From Brachynemurus nebulosus (taxonomy: Eukaryota > Arthropoda > Insecta > Neuroptera > Myrmeleontidae), in the NCBI GenBank assembly GCA_035578155.1, contig JAPWDM010000061.1, forward strand, positions 563,001-627,000: a DNA stretch of 64,000 nucleotides, in the 5' to 3' direction. Of this stretch, positions 12,104 to 25,496 are shown one piece after another (position 1 is the first letter of the stretch; each line of letters starts with the position of its first letter). The notes below the pieces were generated by a model, which ran no database searches, was not told the origin of the DNA, and saw nothing but the letters and a program-made list of their open reading frames with translations. A program made the position numbers and the translations under genes.

Positions 12104-12458
12104 TTGTTTTGAGGTCCCAAGAAACTAAAAATGACATTCACTAAAATTTATACATACATTCTATACGGTGCCGCGACTAGTGAACCGCAGACAGTTCAAC
12201 CGCGACAGTTCAACCCCGACAGTCCAACCGACGACAAATCAACCTAACGAGAGATCAACCTAACGACAGATCGACCGATGACAGATCAACCGACGACAGT
12301 TCAACCTAACGACATTTTAACTGAAGACAATTTAACCGTTGTACAATTTATTATTAACTAATAAGAACAAAATTATTTGAATTTTATCTAGCAATGAAAT
12401 TGTTAGAAATTGTTAGCAATGAAATTTTATCTAGCAATGAAATTGTTTAGTCTCAAGT

Positions 12459-12510
12459 CCCTTGAGACTTGAAACTAAATAAGTATTTATGTAGTTTCAA
12501 GTCTCAAGGG
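12459..12510. repeat. 19-bp perfect hairpin
   Basis: CCCTTGAGACTTGAAACTA at 12459-12477 pairs perfectly with 12492-12510 across a 14-nt loop. An overlapping shorter hairpin (GTCTCAAG, 3-nt loop, CTTGAGAC; 12450-12468) would compete with it. It sits inside the foldback element. Confidence 0.85.
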
Positions 12511-12539
12511 TGACTCTTTACACAATTAAGGGTACACTA

Positions 12540-13250
12540 TTTGGTTGGGTTGTGTTAGATTTGGTTACCTTTCGTTGAATTCGATTAGTTTAGGTGTTGT
12601 CTGGTTAGGTTAATCTGTTAAGTTGTATTTGGTTACGTTAGGTTGGGTTTGTTTATAATTTGTTGAATTCGGTTAGTTTAGGCTGGTTTTGGTTAGGTTA
12701 AGTAGGATTTGTTTATAATTTGTTGAGTTCGATTAGTTTAGGTTGGGTTTGGTTAGGTTAGGTTTGTTTATAATTTATTGAGTTCGGTTAGTTTAGGCTA
12801 GTTTTGGTTAGGTTAAGTTGGGTTTGCTTATAATTTATTGAGTTCGGTTAGTTCAGGTTGGGTTTGGTTATGTTAGGTTGTTTTATATTAGGCTAAGATG
12901 AGTTTGCTTATAATTTGTTGAATTCAGTGAACTCAGGCTGGCTTTGGTTAGGTTAGGTTGGGTTTGTTTATAATTTACTGAGTTGTTTTACTTCAGGTTC
13001 GGTTTGGTTACGTTAGGTTGTATTAGGTTATGTTATGATGGGTTTATTTATAATTTATTGAAGTTAGTTAGTTTAGGTTAGGCTTGGTTAAGTCAGGTTT
13101 CATTTGGTTAAGTTGTGTATAGTTAGGTTAGGTTACTTTTACTTATGATTTGTTGAGTTTAATTAGTTTAGGTTGGGTTTGGTTAGATTACGTTAGATTT
13201 GTTTATAGTTTATTGAGTTGGGTTAGTTCAGGTTGGATTTAGTTAATTTA
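12540..13250. repeat. Foldback core satellite, 54-95 bp spacing
   Basis: Nine or so units each contain TTATAATTTGTTGAGTTCG followed by GTTAGTTTAGG and GGTTTGGTTAGGTTAGG. Spacing is usually about 60 bp, sometimes 80-95. The units are rich in TTAGG-like words, resembling but not forming the insect telomere repeat. Confidence 0.8.
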
Positions 13251-13498
13251 TATATTAGTGTTAAGCAGTTAGAATGTTCTGTGGTTTAACTGTTCTACGG
13301 TTCAATTGTCATTTGGTTTAACTGTCGTTAGGCTGAACTGTCGTGAAGTTGTATTCTGTCTGTATCTGTCGTCAGGTGGAATTGTCGTCGGTTGATTTGT
13401 CGTCAGGTTGAACTGTCGTCGGTTGAACTGTCGCGGTTAAACTGTCCTCGGTTTACTTGTTACAGAACCATTCTATACATACATATGAAAACACACAT

Positions 13499-14911
<1,413 letters not shown>

Positions 14912-15236
14912 TGCGTGATATAACTCTTTAACGAAACATCCTGTTTTTAGGAAATTTGAAAACGTTGGGAGTTCAAAAATATTGGAAGAGTTCTTCAACC
15001 AGATATATCCGATGCCCCGAACATGATTTTTTGGGCATTTTTCGTGAAAAAGATTAGCTTTTTGCCGAAATTTTGCCGAAAGTTTTACGACATCTTTTCA
15101 CATCATTGAGAAAAGAAGAAAAAATCACATAAAATAGGATTTTGAATGTTTTTCTATGTAAACTGGTTTCCGAAAAAAACTCATTTCTGTAAACGGAAAT
15201 TCGCTATGTTATACAGGATGCTGCGACAGGGGTATT

Positions 15237-18200
15237 TTTTTGTAACATGGATATGTGTACTCACGTTGGGTAGAGTTAATGTATGTTGCTTTATATACGT
15301 ATACATATTATTGAAAATGGAATCAGTTAGCTATTAATCATCAGTTCATCATTAGACCAGTCAGTTATCAAAAAATACCTTTCGTATAGAGCTAATGAAG
15401 TACCCAGCATAATTGAAATTATATGTTATTGTAATCAAAAAAGTCTAATTATCATATCAATGGTGGCAGTTTTCCAAAATCTATTAACAATAAAAAAGGG
15501 ACACAAGGAAAACTGATTTAAAATACATTACCCGATCTCCATGCTGTAAGTCTGTGGGCGCTATTCGAAACACCTACACATACACGCATTTCAAATTTAC
15601 CACAAATAGCCAATTGTAAAGAATAAGGTTTAACCAAAAGGTTACAATTAAAAGGCTAATTATTGTTATTTTTCATTTCTTTTTTTTTTTTTAAATTATA
15701 ATATTCCACTTTCAAAAATGTATGAAAAAAGAAAGTGATAAACATTAATAAAAATAATCTATGGTCTTTATAAAATTTCATCTTTCATAAAATATTACCC
15801 TACTCATACGTGGGTAGAATTTAATTATATAATATATTTATTTACCAAGGACAATGTCAAAATGTTGTAACTGTCTCTCATGTATTTACACTTTCTAATA
15901 AATTATCCTAAAATTATTTAACATTTATAAATTACAGTGTACTTTAGAGTAAAATATAAGAACATTACAAAATATTGAGTAGGACCATGTTGGATGATTA
16001 CTGCAAGTATTTTTACGTAAGTAAAATTTTTATAGTGACAGAAATAAATAAAAAAATACAGCATATTCTTTTTTATGCGGTGGATAAGGGCCGCATAAAA
16101 AATTTCATAAAAAGTAGGTATATTTTGGTTTAGATTGTAATAAAAACTTTTACTATACGATGAATCGGAAACCGCTGAAAACTTCACAATTTCCTTAAAA
16201 GTTGTTTTTCTAAACGGGACAGAGCATTAACTTACGCACGAGAACATTTGATTTCATTTTTATGATATTACAAAAATTTCGAAAAATACTTATGCAAAGA
16301 AACTTACTTAATGATGCAATAACTTATATTCCTATGCAATGTGCTGATTAAATATTTAAAACAGTCAATAAACAACTTTATCGAAAATTAATGTTTAAAT
16401 TTCTTACTTTTTACATAGAAGTTTTTCCTTACTTCTTCTTACTTTCCATTCTCATTGTGTACTTGGTTGGACCTTTTAGAAAAATCGCATAAAAAAGTTA
16501 CAAAAAAAAATTGTACAAAAAAAGACGGCATTAAGACAGTTTTTGTAATGCGAGGACAATTAGCACATTTTCCTAAATTTTTGTTGTTTACATTTTATTA
16601 AATTTTGTTTGTATATGTTTATATATTTATAATAAAGGAACACATTAGGAATTTAATTTTCTGTCGAGACCAAAAGAATTCTTATGGAGACTGACATTAC
16701 TACGGACAAGCTAAAAACCAAGTACGAATTTTTTTGTTGTTGTTGTCTAAAGAGGAAATAAATTCATTATTTTTTGTTGATTTCCAAACTTTCCTATTAA
16801 CTTTTGTTGATTCTGTTTTGGAATACATGGTAGCTCTTCAGTTCTGTGTATATACCTACATTAACAATTTAATACATATTTTGTTATGGAATTTTTAGTT
16901 TAATACATCACCATAGGTACATGAGAAAACATTTTTCTACTTTCAAAATTGGCATTTTCAGTTAATTCTGAATATTTTGTAACGTAATTGCTTTTTCGTT
17001 ACATTTTTTTTTTATATGGAAATGAAAGAAAATATTTGTTTGCTCAAAATTTTAAATGAAATTGATACTATTTTTAGACTGAAATGTCTGCTAATGAAAT
17101 TTGAATTAAATTGTCAGTTTTTTAAATTAAGATTTAAAAATATGATACGTCTTTTTTTGCTAACTTTATTTATCAGTTCTCTTTCTTATTTAACTTCACT
17201 TAACACTTTAGTGGTTATAGACTATAATGACAAAATCCTCAACTGCTACACAATTTGAGTAATTTAGCGTAAATTAGGAGTTTATCAATCATGCTAATGA
17301 AAGCCTTATAAAATTAAAAATTTTAACTATAATCGCAAAGTATTTCAAATATTTAGGTTGGGTTTTCTGTTTGTTAAATTTTCTATAGTCTGGACCAACT
17401 GTAGTTACAATGTCATTCTCCTATTATAAATTTACCAGTATCAGAAAATAAAAAATATTTTTGCTTTTTTTAATTCTAATTTTTCATTAAATAATTTAAA
17501 TGTATCAAAAATTGATTAAATATTAATTTTATGTCGCTTGTTCATCCTTTCGTCCCGAGCTTCCTTTGGGAATTGATTGACATGCGTATTTTTTTTGTAA
17601 GAGTTTACCTCTGTGGGGAATTGTATGTGTGAGCATTTAATCGTGCACAAAATTATCTATTTGAGAAAATTTTGAGTGGGCACTTATCTCGGTGAAGTGT
17701 GATGACTCTCGAAAGTTTTCATATGAGAAAATTTTTTATAAGAATCGTATATTTGACACATACATATCATAAAACTGTATGAGTTTATTTGTATCCTATA
17801 GATGGTGCATGATCAGATATTTTGTGTTATTCGTTTTAAATTTCAATGTACTACATAAAACATAAGGTTTTATTGTAGTTTAACAAACTAATGGAGTATG
17901 TACATTTCCTTACAGTTGAATTTTCCTAAAACTGTAACTGTCTCATTCTTATACAAAGATTTTATTATATGACATCTCATAGGATAGCAGCATTACATAA
18001 TTGTGTATGAATTGTTGTTCACATAGTTTGTTTCCTTTTACAAGAATTTCAAACATCCTGGGTTACTGTGTATAGAACATTCTAGTACAGTATGGTCTAC
18101 ATATGTACCTATTTGACGTAAGGTGGAAGCATGTAATGGATTCTAATTTTAAATTATAATTTCGTTATTCATATACACTTAAAAAAAAAAATATTTTTAG

Positions 18201-18401
18201 TAATAACAAAATATTGTATAATAAACACATGCCTTACAATTAGTTAAAAATTCTTATATTTGTGAATTCTTGGTTACAAAAAACATTTTTTCTGGAAACA
18301 TTGCTTTCATAGGATTATAATTCAAAAACCTATTTTATATGCTTTTTTACAGTGTTTACCATAGCGTATAGAAGTGAAATATTTTTACAATAGACTCCTT
18401 T
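15237..18401. other. 3.2 kb AT-rich stretch without a supported gene
   Basis: No frame exceeds 90 codons and none shows a domain. I see no inverted repeats or tandem arrays that I can support. This is the longest quiet part of the window. Confidence 0.4.
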
Positions 18402-18520
18402 TAGCGAATTTCCATTCTGGAAATTCAGATACTACACCAACTCTTCTGGTAAGACCTAAGTCCGGGACGGTAGAGATTTTTCTTGGAGCCCATAGAACCC
18501 GAAAATCTACTTCACTATAT

Positions 18521-18557
<37 letters not shown>

Positions 18558-19071
18558 ACGCGATAATTTTCGAACGAAACGTTTAATGCTTATGAAATTT
18601 GGTATGCGAGTTGGAATCCGGATTTGCTAGGCTAAGTTCGTTAGCCAGACACGTCAGATGCCCAGAAGTAGGTTTTTTGGCTATTTTTCGCCAGTTTTAG
18701 TGATTTTCTGCCAAATTTGGAAGAAGTCAAAAATTTTATTACACCATCGAAAAGAGCGTAAAAAATTGCATAAGACCAGCTTTTAAAACATCATTCTATG
18801 TCAACTGGCTTTTGAGAAAAATTAAGAGATTTGCTGAATTTTTTTACAATAAATGCTTCATCGTTTTAGCAATTCTTTTCTAGATAAAACAAGTGGTAGT
18901 TAATTATTCTATATGTATGTATGTGTTGTAATAACAATAGCTCTGTCTCATCTTTTTAAATTAAAATTAACCAGGTTTTTAAGAGTAGGTACATTATGGA
19001 AAAGAAATTTTTGTATGATGTGCTCCTTTAGAGAGAAAATATAATTTATATACCTATATTTGCATACCTAG
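18402..19071 (+). mobile_element. Family A element (outer), left part
   Basis: Starts TAGCGAATTTCC at 18402 with its internal hairpin partner GGAAATTCAG, then the ACCTAAGTCCGGGAC block, a GT microsatellite (18522-18556) in place of TA, and the conserved TTTCGAACGAAACGTTTAATG and CAGACACGTCAGATGCCC blocks. It breaks at 19071 where a second family A element begins on the other strand. Its right part probably resumes at 23582. Confidence 0.75.
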
Positions 19072-20084
19072 AATACCCCTGTCGCAGCATCTGCATAACA
19101 TAGCGAATTTCCAAATATTAGGCACTAGCGGATTTCATCTAAGACCTGCACCTATTCAAAATAGTTTAGATTTCTAAGAGTAAAAGAATTTTTAAAATCG
19201 GCTGCGTAATTAGTTTTGGTATTTTTGGGACCCAAGAACCCGAACGGAGTTTGTACAGCATAGTTGTATTCATCTAAAATAATTTAGTTCTCTAGGACTG
19301 AGAAAATTTTCAGAATCGGTTCGATAGCTTATTTCTGGCGTTTTCGGATCTGTGAGATCCCGGTGGACCCCATTAAAAAATTAACTCGACCGTATATTCT
19401 AGACGGACCCATTTGCATCCGCAGGACAGTTGTGGATCTCAAATAACACAATCCGTACCAATCTAAAATAGTTAACTCTGTAATGGTGAAAAACTTTCCA
19501 AAATCGGTCAGTAAATTTATTTTTGACACTTTTGGGTCCCACTGACGTTGTCGGACCTTACATAATCTAATCTATATCTATCTAAAATAGTTTAGCTCTT
19601 CAACAGTGAAAAATTTTTCAAAATCTGTTGGTTAGTTTATTTTTGGCGCTTTTAAGATCGTAGGACTCTGGCCGACCTCATACAACATATAAGCTATATC
19701 CATTTACAATAGTTTACCTCTGTAGCAGTGAAAACTCGGTCACATATTTCATTTTTGACACATTTGGATCCTATAAATCCTCGCGGACCTTTTATAACGT
19801 AATCTATATCTATCTAAAATAATTAAGCTCTCTAACAGTGAAAAAATTTTCCAAATCGATCGGTTATTTCATTTTTGACACATTTGGGTCCCATAAAACC
19901 TCGCGGATCTTTCATAAAGTAATCTATATATTCTATCTAAAACAGTTTAGCTCTCGAAGAGTGAAAAAATTTTCAGAATCGGTCGGTTAGTTTATTTCGC
20001 GCTTATATTATTTTTGACATTTTTGAGTCCCATGGACCCTGGCGGATCTTACATAACGTAATTTATATCTATCTAAAATTAACA
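19072..20084 (-). mobile_element. Family A element (inner, minus), 3' part
   Basis: Begins with the reverse complement of the family 3' end (AATACCCCTGTCGCAGC at 19072), then GAAATTC-type inverted end, and about seven diverged units of the 120-bp module on the minus strand (19130-20084). It stops where the gypsy fragment starts. The matching 5' end of a minus-strand family A element lies at 23461-23581. Confidence 0.75.
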
Positions 20085-20450
20085 CATTATCCATCACACG
20101 TTGGAACGTAGATGGGGTATTTTTCAGGCCAATCGGCATTCGTACGTACTCGTAATGGCCATGTTCGACGGTATTTGGTGGAAGCCCGACGCGAGATCTA
20201 ATGTCGAAAAGTACATACATTTTCCCAATTTATCAAGAATATCCGATGTATTGGGCAATAGATACTTACCGTCTACTGTTTTTTTCGTTGAGCTTCCTAT
20301 TATCTACGACAAGCCTCCACTTTTGTTGTCCGCTTGAGTCCATTTTCTTTGGAACTATCCATATGGGGCTACTCCAAGGGGAGTAACGTGGTCTTATTAT
20401 CCCTTGTTTTAACATTTTATCGATTTGGGTTTGGACTTCTGCCTTATAAA
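20085..20450 (-). pseudogene. gypsy RT fragment
   Basis: Minus-strand sequence shows the Ty3/gypsy RT signature in pieces: SPWSSPIW, QQKWRLVVD, DLASGFHQI and HYEYVRMPIGLKN. At least two frame changes separate these motifs, one at an A run. The frame ends at about 20085, before the YxDD catalytic box, so no functional RT, RNase H or integrase remains. It continues the element whose Gag and protease lie at 20785-22444. Confidence 0.8.
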
Positions 20451-20784
20451 TGTTGGTATACCGATAACTGGTAAGTTATCTATAGTTTTTATTTCATGTT
20501 TGACTTTATTTGTGAACGTTAAGTCTTGTCCATGTTTAAAGAAAATGTCTTCGTAGGTTTTACAAAGTTTAATAATTTCGTGTTTTTCCTCTGTATTTAG
20601 GTGCTCAGCCTTGATTAGTGTTTCAATAGGAGAAAGTGGGGTGTTTTTTTTTTTTTGTTTCTTGTTGAATTTGCATATTGTTGTATTCTACAATTTCGTG
20701 ATTTAGTAACTCTGCCCGAAGTGGTTGTTCAACTAGAAGTCTCTGATTTTAATTAGTTAAATTGATTACAGGAGCTAACATGTA

Positions 20785-21330
20785 TCAATATTTCGCATGG
20801 TAAACTCCTGGTGGAATCAGAAATTTGTATGAAATTTTTGTTTCAGGTAGTAGTACATCGCCACACTGTCTATCGATTGGCAGTTTTATGATTTGTTTAC
20901 TGCTTGCTTCGATCGTATGAATACCACTAGTTAAATTAGTTTTAAACAGAAGTCTATTTGTTGAGAAAGGTGTAATTAGTTGTTTGTTTGGGACAACTAT
21001 TTTAGCTTGCAAGTGGTTAAGTGCATTTAGTCCAAATAAACCATCAAAATATGCATGAAACCTGAGTACCAAAAATTCTAGTGTACCTTCTTGATTAAAT
21101 TCATTAAATATTGGTAGTTCTACTCTAGTGTCAATAGTATGTGCAAAGCTTCAATATGGACGGGATGAGCTTTATAAGTTTGATCTGAGTGGATTTGTTC
21201 GGGATTGATGAAGGAACTTGAGGAACCTGTGTCTATCATGATTTTTAATGGTGGCCCGTGTGCATTGGATATTTGGTTATAAAGTGGAACCAAGGAGATT
21301 ACTGTCTCTGTACCCAGGTTCCTCTCCTAA
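20785..21330 (-). pseudogene. gypsy protease region
   Basis: A retroviral-type aspartic protease. The active-site string IDTGSSSSFI is read on the minus strand near 21225-21250, and the second protease signature YFDGLFGLNAL lies near 21020-21050 in a separate frame of 95 codons. The two parts are out of frame with each other, so the polyprotein is broken. After the protease comes spacer sequence leading to RT. Confidence 0.75.
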
Positions 21331-21835
21331 CTCGATTGAAAATTTTGATCGTCTAGTTCGTAAGAGTTGAAAAATTTGCCGACGTCTGATAGCGTAGGAT
21401 TTTCGGTAATATAATCAGTTTGTTGGTTAGTTTCATAGTCAGTTAAATATTCGTCTAAGCTAGTATAGTTCTGATTTTCTTGGGTCTCTAGGTTATGTAA
21501 TTCTTTGCTGATAAATGTCGGTATACTTTGTGGCTGGAAAAAGTTAAGTCTATTTTGTTGGTGGGGATTTGGTCTTCGGATATTGATCTGGTTACTTCCT
21601 ATGCCTATAGGTGTCGGTTTGTACGTCTGTTGTGGTCGCGGGTTGTATTGTTATGGGCGTGAGTTGGGTTATTGCGGTCGTGAGTTATCTTGTGGTTGCG
21701 TAGAGTATTGTTGTGGTTGGAAGAATGGTTTTTGTTGGACTAATTGTGTTCGGGGTTTTGTGATGTGATTATAAGTTGGTATCGATTGTCTGTGAGCAAG
21801 TGGTTTATTTTGGGATGTCCTACTTGTAATTTTTG
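21331..21835 (-). pseudogene. gypsy Gag C-terminal, Q/N/P-rich
   Basis: On the minus strand this encodes a stretch rich in Q, N, P and R followed by an acidic tail containing ISKELHNLETQ. In-frame stops interrupt it. No CCHC zinc knuckle is visible. It links Gag and protease. Confidence 0.55.
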
Positions 21836-22444
21836 CTACGGCTCCCTTCTGGTGGCAATGAATATTTTGCTCTTAATCGCATATTCGAAAGCTGCCTGAA
21901 GAATTTGGGAGTTCCTAGCTCTAACTACTGAGCCTATTGACTCTCTTAATCCTGCTAAGAATACGTCTTTTGATAATGTCTGATATAGAGTTATTTTTGA
22001 TTTGATTACGCCTGGATTTACTTCGTTTAGTTTTACGAAATTTACCAATGATGAAAGAATTTCAATGACTTGGTCATAATATTCTTCTATTTTTTGGTTA
22101 CTATTTTGTCTTAAATTATGCAAGTTTCTAATAAGGGTGGTTACGTTCCTTTTATCAGCGTAGTTAGATATAAGGTTATTGTTTATTGTTGGCCAATTTA
22201 GTGGTGTTCCATACATATTTAACACCTCATTAGCTTCACCAACAATTTTATTCCTTATTTCTCTTATCCAGATCTTTCCGTAACTTTGGCTCCAGTCCAT
22301 ACTAACACAACTTATTATTTCCTCTACATTTTCTATGAAATCGTACAAAGCTCTGGGGTTACCGTTGTATTCCGGTAAATTTTTGATTGGGCCTGGGATC
22401 TTAAAAGCTTCTAATATTTGTGTAATTCCTGATAATTTAGTCAT
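21836..22444 (-). pseudogene. gypsy Gag N-terminal (capsid-like)
   Basis: An open frame of about 200 codons; the ATG at 22444 is the likely start because the ten codons upstream lack conservation and begin at a TTG. Features are typical of Ty3/gypsy Gag: LPEYNGNPRALYDFI, a W-rich capsid segment, and LRQNSNQKIEEYYDQV. The protein would form the particle shell of an LTR retrotransposon. The frame is open, but the element is dead because pol is broken and truncated. Confidence 0.8.
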
Positions 22445-22990
22445 TTTGTTATTATGATTATTTTCAGTTACTACCAAAATTAAATTTAAATTATTACTAA
22501 TTACCTAGGAGGTACGTTATGTATCGTATTCTCCGATACCAACGTTTCAAGCTCAACACCTGCGTTTACTGCGCCGTTTGTGTGACGGATACTTGCCGGG
22601 TATGGTACAGGATTTGTATGTTGCAATTTAGATTTAGGATCTTTAGGCATGGATAAAACAAGCAGCAAATAACAAATGAACTATTTTACTCACAGCAACC
22701 TACAGATGTTCTTCCACATTGATCCAGTTCTTCTCCGTGTCAAGAATTGAAATCCAAGTACTGGCGTTGAGTGAACCACTACACTTGATGTGCTCTCAAG
22801 TTTGAAGTATTGTTCTGATGAACCGTCAGTCAGTAATTAACAATTCACAAACTTATACACCGTATTCGCGGATCCATTAAAGTATTACAATAATGGTTTC
22901 AACTGTTACAATTCGCGTACTAAGTCCTGGCAAGTATATCCGACAACCTCAGTTTCTCAGTTCTTAATATAATGTAAAAGTGTTGCGTTT
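22445..22990 (-). other. gypsy leader and probable partial 5' LTR
   Basis: Upstream of Gag on the minus strand. A GGCGCAGT string (minus strand, about 22560-22570) resembles the tRNA-Ser primer-binding site used by 17.6/297-type elements, so sequence to its right may be 5' LTR. I cannot place LTR boundaries because no second LTR exists in the window. Confidence 0.35.
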
Positions 22991-23195
22991 GTTGGAGATA
23001 CTTTTACATTCTAGAATACAAAAGAAACAACTTTATGATTTCTCACGGGAAATGCTGATATTGATTTACATGGACAGGAAATGTTGATACAAATAAATGT
23101 ACGTGAAGTTTCTTTAATAGAGAATTACAAAAATTACAGAACTGCTAAATGTTGAAATTGCAATAAATGAAAATATGATATCTGTGGAAGTGAAG

Positions 23196-23206
23196 TATAA
23201 TATATA

Positions 23207-23302
<96 letters not shown>

Positions 23303-23317
23303 CATTATATATATATA

Positions 23318-23374
<57 letters not shown>

Positions 23375-23389
23375 CATTATATATATATA

Positions 23390-23458
<69 letters not shown>
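23196..23458. repeat. (TA)n microsatellite
   Basis: Three TA blocks separated by two near-identical interruptions (ATACATTATATATATAT, then AAAATTATA), suggesting internal duplication. It belongs to the minus-strand family A element. Confidence 0.95.
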
Positions 23459-23460
<2 letters not shown>

Positions 23461-23461
<1 letters not shown>

Positions 23462-23581
23462 TAGTGAATATCATTTTCGTATTCTAGGGACCTCAAAACA
23501 AATTTCTGCCATAGTCCCGGGCTCAGGTTCTATCGTGGCACCTGGCGTAATAGCTGAATTTCGAGTTTTCGAAATTCGCTA
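23461..23581 (-). mobile_element. Family A element (inner, minus), 5' end
   Basis: Reverse complement of the family A 5' block: TTTTAGTGAATATC, GGGACCTCAAAACA, GCACCTGGCGTAATAGC, ending TTCGCTA at 23581. With 19072-20084 it brackets the gypsy fragment, so the three pieces probably form one element of about 4.5 kb with a nested insertion. Confidence 0.75.
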
Positions 23582-23829
23582 AAAAAGTCGAAAATTATAT
23601 GTAATGTAATAATATATCTTGTTAAGTGGATATATGCTTCACTATATGAGATCCGTTAGGGTCCTGGGGACCCAAAAGCGCCAAAAATTAACTACTGAAC
23701 TGGTTTTGAAAATTGTTTCACTGTTCGAAAGCTAAATTATTTTAAATAGATACATGTATTAGATGAGATCCGCCAGTGTCCAATATTTGGAAATTCGCTA
23801 TGTTATGCAGATGCTGCGACAGGGGTATT
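23582..23829 (+). mobile_element. Family A element (outer), right part
   Basis: Two diverged 120-bp modules (GATCCGTTAGGGTCCTGG, TTTCACTGTTCGAAAGC) then the 3' end GGAAATTCGCTATG to GACAGGGGTATT at 23829. Same strand as 18402-19071, so I infer it is that element's other half. Confidence 0.65.
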
Positions 23830-24838
23830 TTAATGTTTTGAGGATCATTATCCTGCCATTCGAAAATGAAAATAAATGTATTCTATGATATACCCATATC
23901 AATTAGTAAACGTTTATAATACGAATTGCTTAAAAAATTAATCCGAAAAGAAGATAGTGCAGTCCTTCAAAAACTTTGTTAATGCAGATATGTACCTACA
24001 TAAAATAAGTATCCTTTTTCATTAGAATAACTATCAGGATAAAATTTGCACCTGCTACTTTATCTAACTTCCATACGGGTACGTAAAAATTTTTTATTAT
24101 ACTTTTAAATGCTAAAAATACTTAACTCTTTATGTTTATTTAGTGAAAGTTGTCCTTAACTTTTAATTTAACAATTTTCGGATAGCATTGTGGGTACATA
24201 AAAATTTTAAATAGTAAGTACCTATTATTGAAATAGGAAAAGTAGTGCCTTCTAGGTAGTAACTTTTTCCGAAACTAGTATTCACAACGAAGCATTGAAT
24301 GTGTGCTGTACCTTTTCCTCAGCAATAAATAAGTTTTCCTCTTAATCTTCAGTTTTGTCACAAAATGTGAAATAAACAGTTTTGAACATTTGTGCTATAT
24401 ATTCAGTTTTCATAATTAATAAATATAAAAGTATTTAAAAAAAATTCTTTAGATGAATATTAGAAATAGTAATACTATTGTTTCAATGTTTCTAATACTT
24501 AATGAGTTGGTACAATAAAAGCCACTTAGCTATAGTTAATCAAATTTTTGATGTCAAAAAACTATGTACATAAATAAACCACTGAAGAAGGCATCAAAAA
24601 GTGTCGAAATATATATTGTTTTCGTTACCAAAAACAAATGAGAAATTGACTCAGCAATGAATGTTGTTTATTAATTTTCTCTGTTTATCACTGAATTTTT
24701 CCAGACTTCATAATTGAAGTTATTTAATTTGACCCTGGGGTTAGTTAAAATTATAATTTAAAATCTATTTTCACCCAATAAACTGTTATAAAAAGAATAT
24801 TTTTAAATTATTTTTAATGATATTGTAAGTCTACTTTC
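23830..24838. other. Unannotated AT-rich stretch
   Basis: No supported gene or repeat. Confidence 0.4.
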
Positions 24839-24859
24839 TTGGATATATTAGGATATTTG

Positions 24860-25365
24860 ACTCGTTTTGGAATAGTATATTGTGCAATAAGTGCGAGAAA
24901 TTGTCGATTGCCCACGAAAACGAAGTTGAGCGCACGTAGTGAGTGCACTCATTCGCTTGATTGGGCAATCGACAATTCCACACGAGTAGCACATACTATT
25001 TTTTATTACAAATTTGAAATACTTTTATCTATTGTTATTACTATTTTTGACATTTTTATTACTTTTTAAAATAATATTTTTAAGTGTTCGGCTTTTTTTT
25101 TTCTGAATTAACTATTGTTTAAATTACTTTGTTGGTGGTTTCTATAGAAATAATTATGAAATATTTATTAAATGAAAAATCAAGAGGCGGCTTTGCGTGT
25201 TTTAATTAAATTTTGCGTGTTTTATTGTCAATTTTCTTGTGGAAAGTTACTTTCTACACGCAAAAAAGTATGTGGGAAGAGTACAGTGGGCAAACAGCTA
25301 TTTTTCGTACAGAAATATGTGCGCCAACTTTGTACTTCTCCCGCATGAGTAATAAAAAACTATTT
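24860..25365. repeat. Palindromic cluster
   Basis: AATTGTCGATTGCCC at 24899-24913 is perfectly inverted at 24963-24977, with further partial pairing outside (TTGTGCAATAAGTGCGAG against CACACGAGTAGCACATA). A second inverted pair, ATAGTTTTTTATTAC type, joins about 24997-25013 to 25350-25365. It could be a MITE or two overlapping ones. Boundaries are not clear. Confidence 0.55.
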
Positions 25366-25496
25366 TTAAACATTCGTGTTAATACATTATAGACATATTT
25401 TTCTTTTTTAAAAATAATGCTGAAAGTTACATTCTCTAAATAGCAACTACGTTACATTCTCTAAATAGCAACCTGTATTTTACATAACTAAGGAAA

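Larger units (their letters stand above)
12167..13469. mobile_element. Foldback-type element, 1.3 kb, 9-bp duplication
   Basis: Flanked by the 9-bp direct repeat ATTCTATAC at 12158-12166 and 13470-13478. Both ends carry inverted repeats of about 185-205 bp built from tandem, degenerate 15-16 bp units of the form CGACAGTTCAACC. Ends begin GGT and read AGT(G/A)AACCG(C/A)(A/G)GACAGTT. The middle holds a second array (12540-13250). Long inverted repeats made of short direct repeats and a 9-bp duplication are the established plan of foldback elements; MULE-type elements also make 9-bp duplications. No transposase is present. The superfamily is undecided. Confidence 0.85.

Noticed and set aside
12540..13250. 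Telomere or interstitial telomeric repeat
   Set aside because: Only TTAGG-like words within a 54-95 bp unit; no uninterrupted (TTAGG)n.
20101..20386. Plus-strand frames of 61-78 codons
   Set aside because: Antisense shadows of the gypsy RT fragment.
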